From NCBI GenBank assembly GCA_963699105.1, contig CAVOTI010000001.1, positions 558,001 to 622,000 of the forward strand: a stretch of DNA of 64,000 nt, in the 5' to 3' direction. A program made the translations under genes and the position numbers. Shown one piece after another: positions 1 to 8,621 of this stretch. The number at the start of each line of letters is the position of its first letter. The first letter of the stretch is position 1. Origin of the DNA: Bog-756 sp963699105. GTDB lineage: Bacteria; Actinomycetota; Acidimicrobiia; Acidimicrobiales; RAAP-2. Under the pieces are notes generated by a model. That model made no database searches. It saw nothing but the letters and a program-made list of their open reading frames with translations, and was not told where the DNA came from.

Positions 1-1296
1 ACCAATGGAAGACCCGGTGTCGACGCCCAGGCCGGGGTCACCTTGGTCGTGGCCTGCCTGGCTCTGTCGGCCCTGGGGTTCATCGCCGTCGGTTCGTCGG
101 TCGGCCTGGGTGCCTTCACCCCTGCCATCCTGGTCGGGGTCACCTTCGTGTCCGTCATCGGCGACCGGTGGATGAGGATCGCCATCGCCGCCTACGCCGT
201 CGCCCTGGTGGCCGTGGTCAGTTGGGCGCAGGGCATCCGCGGTGCCGAGATCACCGGCGTCGTCATCGTCTACGCATCGACCATCGTGGCCATCACCTGG
301 ATCGTGGCCCGTACCGTCGGGTCACTGAACGGGGTGGTGAGCTCACACACGGCCATCGACGCGCTCAACGAGGCACTGGCCCAGCCCGACAGGGGTGAAG
401 CCGAGACTAGTACGGCCATCGTCAGGCGGGTGTTCGAGCGCGGCCTTCCGTTGATCACCGACGTTCTGCCGGCCCACGACGTAGTGGTGTTCGCCCGCAA
501 CGGCAAGGCCGGCCGGTTCACGCCCCTGGTGACCTGGAACGCCGACCAGCAAACCGTCCTCGCGATGGCCGAGATGCCCGAGTTGGGCCAAGCTCTGCGG
601 GCCGATGCCCCTGTTCTCGTCGATACCCACTGCGCCATTCCCGTCGGGTTCTGCGCCGATGGGGAGCTGGTCATGGTGGTGAGTCGCTCGGACGCCGGTA
701 TCGACGGCCACTCGAATGCCCACGCCAACGAGGCCGCCCATCTCTTGGCCGCCTCGTTTCTCCGGGTGACCAGCCGGGCCAACTTCGTCAGCGGACTCTA
801 TGTCGAGAGCCGGACCGATCCGTTGACCGGCCTGGCCAACCGGCGCAGCCTCTTCGAACGGATCGAGATGGAGATGGCCCATGCCCTCCGCCACGAGACC
901 CCACTGAGCGTGGCCATGATCGACCTGGACCATTTCAAGCTGTACAACGACGATCACGGCCACGTGGCCGGCGACACCCTGCTGCGGGCCATCGCCGCCG
1001 TCATGGTGTCCAACATCCGCGGCCAGGACATGGTGGCCAGATACGGGGGCGAGGAGTTCTGTCTCGTCATGCCCGACACCGACCTGGTGGGCGGGCACCA
1101 CCTGCTCGAGACCCTGCGGACCGGTGGTCGCGAATCCACCAGCGAATTCCCGGTGACCATCTCGGCCGGTCTCACCAGTTGGGACGGTGTGGAGGACACC
1201 ATGTCGTTCATCGAGCGGGCCGACCAGGCGCTCTACCGGGCCAAGGAGACCGGTCGCAACCGGGTGGTCTCGATCCAGGCATTTACCGAGTTCTAG
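1..1296 (+). CDS. Diguanylate cyclase with membrane N-terminus and GGDEF domain (5' end cut by window)
   Basis: Synthesises the second messenger cyclic di-GMP at the membrane. The frame is open to base 1, so the true start probably lies outside; the first internal start is a TTG at 43. Order of parts: several hydrophobic helices over the first ~100 residues, a GAF-like middle region, then a GGDEF domain. The active-site loop reads GGEEF near residue 335 (counting from the TTG), and an RGQD inhibitory I-site sits five residues before it, so product feedback inhibition is likely. The C-terminal part (SAGLTSW, ADQALYRAKETGRN) is typical of the family. No phosphodiesterase gene is nearby. Confident of the class; the sensory input is unknown. 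Confidence 0.93.
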   Translation, partial: TNGRPGVDAQAGVTLVVACLALSALGFIAVGSSVGLGAFTPAILVGVTFVSVIGDRWMRIAIAAYAVALVAVVSWAQGIRGAEITGVVIVYASTIVAITWIVARTVGSLNGVVSSHTAIDALNEALAQPDRGEAETSTAIVRRVFERGLPLITDVLPAHDVVVFARNGKAGRFTPLVTWNADQQTVLAMAEMPELGQALRADAPVLVDTHCAIPVGFCADGELVMVVSRSDAGIDGHSNAHANEAAHLLAASFLRVTSRANFVSGLYVESRTDPLTGLANRRSLFERIEMEMAHALRHETPLSVAMIDLDHFKLYNDDHGHVAGDTLLRAIAAVMVSNIRGQDMVARYGGEEFCLVMPDTDLVGGHHLLETLRTGGRESTSEFPVTISAGLTSWDGVEDTMSFIERADQALYRAKETGRNRVVSIQAFTEF

Positions 1297-1340
1297 TCCG
1301 GTCCCGGCCCCATCCCTGCCCCATTAGGGACCCGATGTGG

Positions 1341-1366
1341 CATGCCCGGTCAACATGCCCGGTCAA
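1341..1366. repeat. Perfect 13-bp tandem duplication
   Basis: The unit CATGCCCGGTCAA occurs twice head to tail (1341-1353 and 1354-1366). The second copy contains the stop codon of the small minus-strand gene that ends at 1363. It lies between two convergent genes, with only 66 bases separating their stops. Confidence 0.9.
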
Positions 1367-1533
1367 TGGGCCCGTCGAAGCACCAGGTACACGTTGTCGT
1401 CGACCGTGAAGGAGTTGACGAGCTCGAATCCCTCGGCGGCGGCCGAGTCGAGCTCGGTCTCCAGATCCAGCCGGCGTTCGGCCACCACCAACCGGCCACC
1501 ATGTACCCGCAGGACCCGATGGCTCACGGTCAC
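1363..1533 (-). CDS. Small DUF4177-like protein, 56 aa, translationally coupled
   Basis: A short gene too small for most gene finders. Its GTG start overlaps the TGA stop of the upstream PIG-L gene as GTGA, the same coupling used by other gene pairs in this window. The 56-residue product has a beta-strand / helix / beta-strand pattern with the motif AAAEGFELVNS followed by VYLVLRR near the C-terminus, which resembles small DUF4177-type proteins (helix, then 'GWELV', then a final strand). The function of that family is not known to me. The alternative is a chance reading frame, but the coupling and the family-like ending argue for a real gene. Confidence 0.6.
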   Translation of the reverse strand: MTVSHRVLRVHGGRLVVAERRLDLETELDSAAAEGFELVNSFTVDDNVYLVLRRAH

Positions 1534-2351
1534 GAGTGGTCGGGCCCTGAGCCGGCGGCAGCCAGCGCCTGCTCCCGCGGTCCGGCGGCCCCACCGGTCA
1601 GGGGCGGCCGGACCCTGATGTACCACTCGCGACCCCATACCAGTGTGAACACATCCTCGGGCATGGCCAGAAAGAAGCTGTCCTCGCTGATCTGGCTGGC
1701 ATGGACCCGCATGGACTCCCGCTTGCGGTCGATCCAAGGGCTGACGTCGACTTCAGTGGTCAGCCGACTCTCCGGCTCGCCCATGGTCGCCAACCCGTCG
1801 GTACTGCCTTCGGGCGGGCTCCAGTCGGACGCTTCTGCTTGGGCGGCCAGTGACGCCATGAAATCGCGGTTCATGGTGGCCAGGTAGACGACCCGGGTAC
1901 CGGCCAGATCGGCGGCCGCCATGCTCACCCGGTGGACCTGGACGTGATCGGGGTGCCCGTACCCCCCGTGCTCGTCGTAGGTGACCAGTACATCCGCCTG
2001 CTCGTCGGCCAACACCCGGGCCAGCCTCCCGGCCGCCTCGTCGATGTCGGCGGAGGCGAAGCTGCCCGGCCGGTCGTTGGTGGGCTCGCCGGCCATACCC
2101 GAGTCGAGGTAGTCGAGATAGACCTGTCGGGCCACGCCCAGGATGCGACAGGCGCGGTCCAGTTCGGCCACCCGGCGTTCGGTGAGGGACTCGCCCGGGT
2201 CCAGTCCGCCCTCGGGCACCTCGCCCAACTCGCCACGGGTGGCGGTCACCAGCACCACCCGGTGGCCCTCGTCGGCCATTTTGGCCATGGTCCCCCCGGT
2301 GGCGATGGCCTCGTCGTCGGGATGGGCATGCACGAACACCACGGTGGCCAT
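1530..2351 (-). CDS. PIG-L / LmbE family zinc-dependent N-deacetylase
   Basis: Removes an acetyl group from an N-acetylglucosamine-type substrate; family members include MshB and Mca of mycothiol metabolism. The zinc-binding motif HAHPDDE occupies residues 8-14, and a second metal-ligand motif GHPDH lies mid-protein. The 273-residue length is normal. The TRGELGE segment after the second strand is common in uncharacterised actinobacterial members rather than diagnostic of MshB, so the substrate is left open. The gene is followed without a gap by a small coupled gene. A second family member, the Mca-like gene, lies at about 11-12 kb. Confidence 0.88.
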   Translation of the reverse strand: MATVVFVHAHPDDEAIATGGTMAKMADEGHRVVLVTATRGELGEVPEGGLDPGESLTERRVAELDRACRILGVARQVYLDYLDSGMAGEPTNDRPGSFASADIDEAAGRLARVLADEQADVLVTYDEHGGYGHPDHVQVHRVSMAAADLAGTRVVYLATMNRDFMASLAAQAEASDWSPPEGSTDGLATMGEPESRLTTEVDVSPWIDRKRESMRVHASQISEDSFFLAMPEDVFTLVWGREWYIRVRPPLTGGAAGPREQALAAAGSGPDHS

Positions 2352-2396
2352 GGCCGGAACCCTACTGCGGAGGGCAGGACGGGCTGATTGCCGGGT

Positions 2397-2741
2397 TCAC
2401 TCGAGGGGCAGCTGGGGCGCCTCGGCCAACGAGAGCTCACCGCCGACGGCCCCGCACCGGGTCGCACTCCGCTTCCGGCTGGTGACGGCGAAGATGCGCT
2501 GGGGCTCGAACGACCGGATCGAACGGTCCCCGGGACGCCCGCCGACGACCTCGACCGACTCGGTACCGTTGTGGCGGTTGAGGACATGGGCCCTGAACGT
2601 CCAGTCCGCTCCCCGCATGGCCAGACCCGAGACGACGACCGGATCTCCCCGTCTGAGACCGTTCCAGGCCTCCGAGCGCACCAGGTGCTCGGACGCCTCC
2701 AGAGCGGCCCGGCGGGCCGAGGTGCGCCGGGCCGGGCTCAT
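2397..2741 (-). CDS. Conserved hypothetical protein, 114 aa, coupled to dedA
   Basis: The ATG start overlaps the dedA stop as ATGA, so the two are probably translated together. The product begins with an Arg/Ala-rich helix, then a compact beta-rich core with RRGDPVVVSG and VEVVGG-type strands and a motif RSFEPQRIF. The C-terminal 25 residues look disordered. This resembles small actinobacterial proteins of unknown function that carry an SH3-like barrel, but no family name can be given with confidence. Codon use (GC-rich third positions) matches real genes around it. Confidence 0.6.
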   Translation of the reverse strand: MSPARRTSARRAALEASEHLVRSEAWNGLRRGDPVVVSGLAMRGADWTFRAHVLNRHNGTESVEVVGGRPGDRSIRSFEPQRIFAVTSRKRSATRCGAVGGELSLAEAPQLPLE

Positions 2742-3346
2742 CCACGCTCCTCGCGGACGATCCGCAGCCGGTGGACGAACAGCACGACGACGGCCACGAC
2801 GGCCAAGGCCAGCAGCACGTACCCGGCATCGTTGAACCCCTTCAGCACGTGGCTGTAGCTGCTGCCCAGGGAGTAGCCGAGGCTGGTGAGCGCCGTACAC
2901 CAGATCGCGCAACCGATGACGGTGAAGACCACGAACTTGGCTATGGCCATCTCCCCGAGTCCGGCGGCGAACGACACGAAGGAACGCAGGAGGGGAATGA
3001 ACCGTCCGAACAGAACCACCGGCTCGCCCCGACGGGCGAACCAGGCATCGGCCCGGTCGAGATCGCGATGGGTGAGCAGGACGTACTTGCCCACCCGGTC
3101 GACCAGGGTCCGACCGCCGAAGTATCCGATGAGGTAGCCGGCCAGCGAACCGGCCAGTTCGGCCACCACGGCCACCACGATCACCGCGATCAGGCTCAGA
3201 TGGTGGGGCTGGTTGGGGATCTGGCCGCTGGCCAGCACCCCGCCGTAGATCAGGGCGACCTCCGCACCGACGGGCAGGCCCATCGCCGATACGAAACTGA
3301 GCACGAACACCGCCAGGTAGCCCCAGGTCTCCAGGAAATGCTCCAT
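2738..3346 (-). CDS. DedA family (SNARE-associated/VTT domain) membrane protein
   Basis: An integral membrane protein of the DedA superfamily, implicated in lipid (undecaprenyl phosphate or phospholipid) translocation and membrane homeostasis. The ATG was chosen at 3346 because the family begins with a short amphipathic helix (MEHFLETWGYLAVF). Hallmarks are the E near residue 27 in the GAEVALIYGG loop, GYLIGYFGG, and the conserved FGRFIPLLRSFVSFAAG segment. About five hydrophobic segments fit the 202-residue length. It overlaps the next gene by four bases. Upstream, the divergent hydrolase gene starts at 3444. Confidence 0.92.
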   Translation of the reverse strand: MEHFLETWGYLAVFVLSFVSAMGLPVGAEVALIYGGVLASGQIPNQPHHLSLIAVIVVAVVAELAGSLAGYLIGYFGGRTLVDRVGKYVLLTHRDLDRADAWFARRGEPVVLFGRFIPLLRSFVSFAAGLGEMAIAKFVVFTVIGCAIWCTALTSLGYSLGSSYSHVLKGFNDAGYVLLALAVVAVVVLFVHRLRIVREERG

Positions 3347-3443
3347 AAGTCCCCACTGTCTAGCCGGTCCCGGACCGAACCGTGGACATCGCTCGGGGAC
3401 CCAGGTTGCGGCCCGGTCACCGGCCTGGGCTACCGTCACCTGG

Positions 3444-4352
3444 GTGAGCGAGGGAAGCGAGGCGGTCCGTCCCGACCGTGACCGCCACCCCACCGCCGAC
3501 GGGGTGGCCATCGAGATCTACGACTTCGGTGGTCGGAGCCAACGCCACCTGCTCCTGGTCCACGCCACCGGGTTCTGCGCCGAGGTGTTCACCCCGCTCG
3601 CCCGCCACCTGGGCGACAAGTTCCACTGCTGGGGGCTCGACCTACGGGCCCACGGTCGCTCGGGTCGTCCGGCCGACGGCAATTTCGACTGGTCGGGCTT
3701 CGCCCTCGACGTGGCCACCGTCATCGATCACCTGGGACTCGATCGTCCCTACGCCTTCGGCCACTCGTGCGGCGGGGCGGCGTTGCTGCTGGCCGAACAG
3801 GCGGCGCCGGGTACCTTCCGCTCGCTCTACTGCTTCGAACCGGTGATCTTCCCCGGGACGCCGAGCAATACCCCCATCGAGGACAATCCGATGTCGGCCG
3901 CGGCCCTCCGACGACGCCAGACGTTCCCGTCACCGGAATTGGCTTTTGCCAACTTCAGCTCCAAACCACCGTTCAACTCGCTCGACCCCGAGGCACTGTT
4001 GGCCTACGTCGAAGGTGGCTTCGAACCGGTCCCGGCCGAAGACGGGGGTGATGGCCAGGCCATCCGGCTCCGGTGCCGGCGTCAGGACGAGGCAGCGATC
4101 TACGCCCGGGGGTTCTCCCACCACGCCTTCGACCACCTGCCCGAGATCGGCTGCCGGGTGACCTTGAGCTGTGGCCAGGAGACCGACACCTTCGGGCCCG
4201 ACCTCCTGGCCCTGGCCGCAGCCCGGCTCCCCCACTCCGACGTCGAGATCCTCCCTGGCATCGGTCACTTCGGTCCGCTGCAGCAGCCGGTGGTGGTGGC
4301 CGAGTCGATTCTGGCCTCGGTGGGGCCCGGTGACGGCACAACCCCGTCGTAG
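3444..4352 (+). CDS. Alpha/beta hydrolase
   Basis: A soluble alpha/beta-hydrolase-fold enzyme; esterase, lipase or C-C hydrolase activity is possible and the substrate cannot be told. The nucleophile elbow GHSCGG places the catalytic serine near residue 108. An HATGF segment near residue 40 forms the oxyanion region, and the catalytic histidine sits in GIGHFGP near the C-terminus. The GTG start at 3444 was kept because the first beta strand follows about 20 residues later. The RecB-like nuclease gene starts only nine bases downstream, suggesting one transcript. Confidence 0.87.
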   Translation: MSEGSEAVRPDRDRHPTADGVAIEIYDFGGRSQRHLLLVHATGFCAEVFTPLARHLGDKFHCWGLDLRAHGRSGRPADGNFDWSGFALDVATVIDHLGLDRPYAFGHSCGGAALLLAEQAAPGTFRSLYCFEPVIFPGTPSNTPIEDNPMSAAALRRRQTFPSPELAFANFSSKPPFNSLDPEALLAYVEGGFEPVPAEDGGDGQAIRLRCRRQDEAAIYARGFSHHAFDHLPEIGCRVTLSCGQETDTFGPDLLALAAARLPHSDVEILPGIGHFGPLQQPVVVAESILASVGPGDGTTPS

Positions 4353-4361
4353 TCTGTAACC

Positions 4362-5183
4362 GTGCCCTTCGCTCCTCCCCGCTCCCTCTCACCGTCCAAG
4401 GTCACATCCTTTCGTGACTGTGCCCTGGCCTTCCGGTTCAATGCCATCGAGCACCTACCCGACGAGCCCACGGTCTGGACGGTCAGAGGCACTTTGGTCC
4501 ACCAGGTGCTGGAGCGCCTGTTCTGGCGTCACGACCGGGGCCGGCGCAGTCGGGCGGTGGCCGAAGGCGAGCTGTCCTTGGCCTGGGACGAGCTCCAGTC
4601 CGACCCGGACTATCTGGCGCTCGGACTGTCGACGACTGATGCAGAGGCGTTCAGGGCCGAGGCCGGCACCTTGGTGGCCAACTACTTCGATCTGGAGGAT
4701 CCTGACGAGATCACGCCGGTGGGCGTCGAGCTCACCCTCGAGGCCCGGGTCGGCGACATGCGCCTGCGCGGCATCATCGACCGACTCGACCTGACGGCGG
4801 ACGGCGAGCTGGTGGTCGTCGACTACAAGACCGGCCGGGCTCCGTCACCCGCCTACGAGCAGGCCAAGCTGGTCGGCGTGCACATCTACGCCCTCCTCTG
4901 CACCGAGGTACTCGGACGGCCGCCGGTGCAGGTGAAATTGCTACACCTGAAGGAGCCGACCACCATCGTGGCCGAGCCCACCGAACAGTCCCTGCGCGGA
5001 CAACGGAAAAAGACGGTCGCCGTCTGGTCGGCCATCGAGCGGGCCTGCCGGGATGAGGACTTTCGACCTCGGACCTCGCCCCTCTGCAACTACTGCCGGT
5101 TCCGCCCCTTCTGTCCCGCCTACGGCGGCAATCCCGACGATGCCTCGCGTGTCCTCGGAGCCGACTCCGGCGGAGCGGCGTGA
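4362..5183 (+). CDS. RecB-family PD-(D/E)XK nuclease with predicted Fe-S cluster
   Basis: A single-domain relative of the RecB/AddB C-terminal nuclease, probably a DNA exonuclease. The GTLVHQVLERLF helix carries the conserved histidine, IIDRLD provides the metal-binding Asp and VVDYKTG the DxK pair. Cys20 together with the C-terminal CNYCRFRPFC (spacing C-x2-C-x5-C, about residues 244-253) matches the four-cysteine iron-sulfur staple of AddB-type nucleases. Full length is 273 residues and no helicase domain is attached. The GTG start is supported by the adjacent upstream stop. The stop overlaps the next start as GTGA. Confidence 0.9.
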   Translation: MPFAPPRSLSPSKVTSFRDCALAFRFNAIEHLPDEPTVWTVRGTLVHQVLERLFWRHDRGRRSRAVAEGELSLAWDELQSDPDYLALGLSTTDAEAFRAEAGTLVANYFDLEDPDEITPVGVELTLEARVGDMRLRGIIDRLDLTADGELVVVDYKTGRAPSPAYEQAKLVGVHIYALLCTEVLGRPPVQVKLLHLKEPTTIVAEPTEQSLRGQRKKTVAVWSAIERACRDEDFRPRTSPLCNYCRFRPFCPAYGGNPDDASRVLGADSGGAA

Positions 5184-5776
5184 CCGGGGAGCCTGGCCAG
5201 ACCGACCCACCGTTGTCGGCCGAGTCGGCGTCGTCGACCACCGGACCGGCCGGATGGGTGGCCGCCATCGACCAGCGGGTCGACCGCTGGTTCGATCCCC
5301 TGCGCGGCTCTCCGGGGTTCGACGGTGCCGCCAAACTGATCACCGGACTGGGCGACCACGGCCTGATGTGGGCGGCCACCACAGTGTGGAGGGCCCGCCG
5401 CAGCGGGCCCGAACGGGCCCGTGCCGTTCGGGCCCTGGCCATCGCCGGTGTGGAGTCCAACCTGACCAATGCCGGGATCAAAGCGGTGGTCGGTCGGTCG
5501 CGTCCCGATCGCTCGGGACTGCGGGTCACCGACGGTGGCATCCCGGTGCGGGAGCCGAAGACCAGCAGCTTCCCCAGCGGACACACCCTGGCCGCATTCT
5601 GCGCGGCCACGGTGATGAGCCAACCGGGCGACCGGCGGGGCAACGCCCTGCTCTTCACCAGTGCGACACTGGTGGGACTCAGCCGGCTGCATCTGCGGGC
5701 CCATCACGCTTCGGACGTGGTGGGCGGGGCGGCCATCGGCGTCACCCTCGGCATCATCGGCCGCCGCCTGCTGTGA
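5180..5776 (+). CDS. PAP2-superfamily membrane phosphatase
   Basis: A lipid phosphate phosphatase of the PAP2 type, probably acting on a membrane lipid phosphate. All three signature motifs are present: KAVVGRSRP (K-x6-RP), FPSGH, and SRLHLRAHHASD (R-x5-H-x3-D), giving the catalytic histidine pair. Hydrophobic segments flank the motifs, but the 198-residue protein has a polar 30-residue N-terminus. It overlaps the upstream nuclease gene by four bases, an arrangement that suggests joint translation rather than joint function. Confidence 0.9.
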   Translation: MTGEPGQTDPPLSAESASSTTGPAGWVAAIDQRVDRWFDPLRGSPGFDGAAKLITGLGDHGLMWAATTVWRARRSGPERARAVRALAIAGVESNLTNAGIKAVVGRSRPDRSGLRVTDGGIPVREPKTSSFPSGHTLAAFCAATVMSQPGDRRGNALLFTSATLVGLSRLHLRAHHASDVVGGAAIGVTLGIIGRRLL

Positions 5777-5845
5777 TGGACCACCGGCGGTGAGCGTGGC
5801 AGGGACGCCGAGGAATGTATCGAGGGCTTCGGGGGTTCCACAACC

Positions 5846-6454
5846 ATGAGCACGCCGAAATCGTTCGCTGTGACCTGGGACTACCGCTGTCCCTTCGCCC
5901 GAAACGGACACGAGCACATCCTCGACGGCCTGGCCGCCGGGGCCCCGTGGGACGTCCGCTTCGTCCCGTTCTTCCTCAACCAGTCCCACGTGGCCGAAGG
6001 TGGGATCCCGGCGTGGGACGACCCGGCACAGCAGGCCGACCTGCTGGCCCTGGCCGCCGGCGTGGTGGTGCGGGATCGGTTCCCCGATCTCTTCCCGGCC
6101 GTCCACCGGTCCCTGTTCACCGTCCGCCACGACGAGGGCGGCGATCTGCGAGAGGCGTCGGTCGTCGGCCGAGCCCTGCACCGGGCCGGCGCCGATGCCG
6201 ACCTGGTGCTGGCCGAGTTGGAGTCCGGTTGGCCGGCCAAAGCGGTGGCCAGCGAGCACGAGCAGGCGGTGAACGAGCTGGACGTGTTCGGGGTGCCGAC
6301 CTTCATCGCCGGGGAACATGCGGTCTTCGTGCGACTGATGAACCGGCCCCTCGGAGATGGCCGATTGGCTCGAGAGACGATCGACCGGGTCCTCGGCCTC
6401 ATCGAGGGCCACTCCGAGCTCAACGAGTTCAAGCACACCCGCTTGTCCGGCTGA
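5846..6454 (+). CDS. DsbA-family thioredoxin-fold protein with a single active-site cysteine
   Basis: A cytoplasmic DsbA/2-hydroxychromene-2-carboxylate isomerase-like protein of 202 residues with no signal peptide. The first strand ends in DYRCPFARNGHEH, so the usual CxxC is CPFA: only the first cysteine remains. The cis-proline loop FGVPTFI is present near residue 150. A single Cys suits a mycothiol-dependent or glutathione-S-transferase-kappa-like thiol chemistry better than disulfide formation. It is separated from the PAP2 gene by about 70 bases and converges with an LLM oxidoreductase gene. Confidence 0.82.
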   Translation: MSTPKSFAVTWDYRCPFARNGHEHILDGLAAGAPWDVRFVPFFLNQSHVAEGGIPAWDDPAQQADLLALAAGVVVRDRFPDLFPAVHRSLFTVRHDEGGDLREASVVGRALHRAGADADLVLAELESGWPAKAVASEHEQAVNELDVFGVPTFIAGEHAVFVRLMNRPLGDGRLARETIDRVLGLIEGHSELNEFKHTRLSG

Positions 6455-6491
6455 CCACGACGACGGGCGACGACGGGCCCATCGGGCCCGA

Positions 6492-7397
6492 TCAGGCCCT
6501 CGACACCTCGGCCAGGGCGTCGACCGAGGCCCTGATCTCGTCCGGCGTCCCGAACGGGGCACCGACGAAGTCGGTGGTTCCGATGTCGGCCAGCTGGCGC
6601 AGGCGCCCGCCCACCTCGGCCGCGGTGCCGATGACGGCTACATCGGCCGGACCGGCCGCCCCCTCGCGGTCGAGCATGGCCCGGTAGGACGGGAGGTGTC
6701 CGTACATGGCATAGAGCTCGGAGGCCGTGGCCCGGGCCGCGGCCTGGTCGGTGGTCACGCACACCGGCAGGCCCACCCCGATCCGGGGTTGGGGCCGGCC
6801 GGCGTCGGTGGCGGCGGCATTGATGGTCGGGACGACATGGGACTCGATGGTGGCAGGACCGGTCATCCAGGTAACCGTGCCCGATGCCAATCGCCCGGCG
6901 ATGTGCAACATGGCGGTGCCCAGTGCGGCCACCAGCACATCGGGGGCCGGCGCCTCGATGTCCAGGGGGCCGAAGGTCGAGGCGCTGAGGGTCTCCCCCA
7001 CGAATGTCACCTGCTCGCCTTGGAGGACCGGCACCAGGATCGAGAGATATTCCTTCATGTGACGGGCGGGTTTGTCGAAAGACTGCCCGAACACGTTCTC
7101 GATCACCAGCTGATGGGACAACCCGATGCCCAACGTCAGCCGCCCACCGCTGGCCGCTTGCACCGTCAGGGCCTGTGCGGCCAGCATGACCGGATGTCGG
7201 GGATAGGTGGGCACCACCGCGGTGCCGAGCTCGATACCGGGAACCTCCCGTCCCACCACCGCCAAGGCGGTCAGGGAGTCGTACCCGAAGATCTGTGACA
7301 TCCACACAGAGCCGATTCCGGCATCGCGCCGCGAGACGGCTTGTCCCACCAGCCCGTCGAGGGACTGTTCGGTGTCGAGCAACACGCCAATTCGCAC
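6492..7397 (-). CDS. LLM-class F420-dependent oxidoreductase (first of two)
   Basis: A luciferase-like monooxygenase-fold enzyme that probably uses coenzyme F420. The 301-residue protein shows the TIM-barrel pattern with GIELGTAVVPTYPRHP and SGGRLTLGIGLSHQ, the segment that binds the cofactor phosphate in this class. The substrate cannot be inferred. It reads in the same direction as the next LLM gene (7593-8585) 195 bases upstream; the two are diverged paralogues. F420 use is inferred from the actinobacterial subfamily rather than from a unique motif. Confidence 0.88.
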   Translation of the reverse strand: MRIGVLLDTEQSLDGLVGQAVSRRDAGIGSVWMSQIFGYDSLTALAVVGREVPGIELGTAVVPTYPRHPVMLAAQALTVQAASGGRLTLGIGLSHQLVIENVFGQSFDKPARHMKEYLSILVPVLQGEQVTFVGETLSASTFGPLDIEAPAPDVLVAALGTAMLHIAGRLASGTVTWMTGPATIESHVVPTINAAATDAGRPQPRIGVGLPVCVTTDQAAARATASELYAMYGHLPSYRAMLDREGAAGPADVAVIGTAAEVGGRLRQLADIGTTDFVGAPFGTPDEIRASVDALAEVSRA

Positions 7398-7592
7398 TGT
7401 GCCTCCACTTTGCCTTGGCCGGCCTCATCCAGTCGCCGGTCGACCGCCGCCGTCGAGCGGGGAGGGCCGTCGGAGACGAGTTCCACCGTAGCTGGCTCCA
7501 TGCTCGGAGGGGCCGCCCCCTCCGGCTTCTACCGGTCGGATCAACGTGTCCGTGCCTCCGTCCCCGCGAGGCGGCCCGGGGTGGGGCCGACC

Positions 7593-8585
7593 TCAGCCCG
7601 GTGGCCACGGTGGGGCCAGTCCGGTCACCGCCTCCTCCAGCGACATGCCGAGCGGGATGACCGCCATCACCGGGATGGTCACCCCGCTGTGCACGTACCG
7701 CCCGACATGGGCGCGGCATTCGTCGAACGATCCGTGGACCACGAGGGCGTCTACCACCGAGTCCGGGATGACTTCGAGCGCTCCCTTCCTGTCTCCTCGT
7801 TCCCAGGCGGACCACATCGGCTCCAGCTCCGACCCGCGACCGAGCCACCGGTGGAAGGCGGCGTAGACACCGACGTTGAGGTAGGCCGCCACCATTCGGC
7901 GGCCGACAGCCAGGACCTGATCCCTGTCCTCCGAGGGGATGACAAAGATGCGCGCCGCCACCGGGATGTCCGCCCCCAGCTCCGGGACCACCGTGGCCAC
8001 GTCCTCGGCCGACAGCCAGTTGAGGATCACCCCGTCGGCCTCCCGTCCGGCGAGACGCAGCATGCCCGGACGCAGGGCGGCCAGGAACAGCGGGGGTGGG
8101 TGCTCGACGGGACGGGACAGTCGGAACCCCCGGACGGTGAACGTCTCGTACTGGTGGTCCACCTTCTCACCGGCCAGGGCGGACCGGAGGAAGCGCAGGG
8201 TGTCGCGGACCCGCTTGTAGGGCTCGGTGAATTCGATCCCGTTCCACCGGCTGACGATCACGTCCGACGAGGTACCGAGGCCGAGGGAGAACCGGCCCGG
8301 GGCGGCCTCGGCCAGACCGGCCGCGCTCTGAGCCAGCAGGGCCGGTCCCCTGGTGTAGGCGGGGATGATGGCCACGCCCACCCGCAGCGACGGGGTCCAT
8401 GCCGCGGCCAGGGCCAGTGGGGTGAACCCGTCGGCACCGTCGGTCTCCGCCGACCACACATCGGTGTAGCCGAGACGCACCAATTCCTCGTACCACCTGC
8501 GATGATCGTGAAGAGTGACCCCGTCGAAGGGGACCGTGATCCCGTAACGCGGCGCAGCGGTCGGTCCGGTGGAGACGTCGGTCAT
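7593..8585 (-). CDS. LLM-class F420-dependent oxidoreductase (second of two)
   Basis: A second luciferase-like barrel enzyme, 330 residues from the ATG at 8585. Longer starts are possible, but the barrel's first strand (RYGITVPFDG) follows about 15 residues after this ATG and the divergent gene begins 37 bases away. Conserved elements include RVGVAIIPAYTRGP and GRFSLGLGTSSDVIV. The middle contains RLAGREADGVILNW, typical of F420-dependent members. Pairing with a paralogue suggests related substrates; nothing here identifies them. Confidence 0.88.
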   Translation of the reverse strand: MTDVSTGPTAAPRYGITVPFDGVTLHDHRRWYEELVRLGYTDVWSAETDGADGFTPLALAAAWTPSLRVGVAIIPAYTRGPALLAQSAAGLAEAAPGRFSLGLGTSSDVIVSRWNGIEFTEPYKRVRDTLRFLRSALAGEKVDHQYETFTVRGFRLSRPVEHPPPLFLAALRPGMLRLAGREADGVILNWLSAEDVATVVPELGADIPVAARIFVIPSEDRDQVLAVGRRMVAAYLNVGVYAAFHRWLGRGSELEPMWSAWERGDRKGALEVIPDSVVDALVVHGSFDECRAHVGRYVHSGVTIPVMAVIPLGMSLEEAVTGLAPPWPPG

Positions 8586-8621
8586 GGGGCCCGTAATACA
8601 CCCTCCGGGCATAGTGCACCC

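Noticed and set aside
5881..7848. 655-residue minus-strand frame over the DsbA and LLM genes
   Set aside because: Arg/Gly/Pro-rich, without any domain; both real genes below it have strong motifs.
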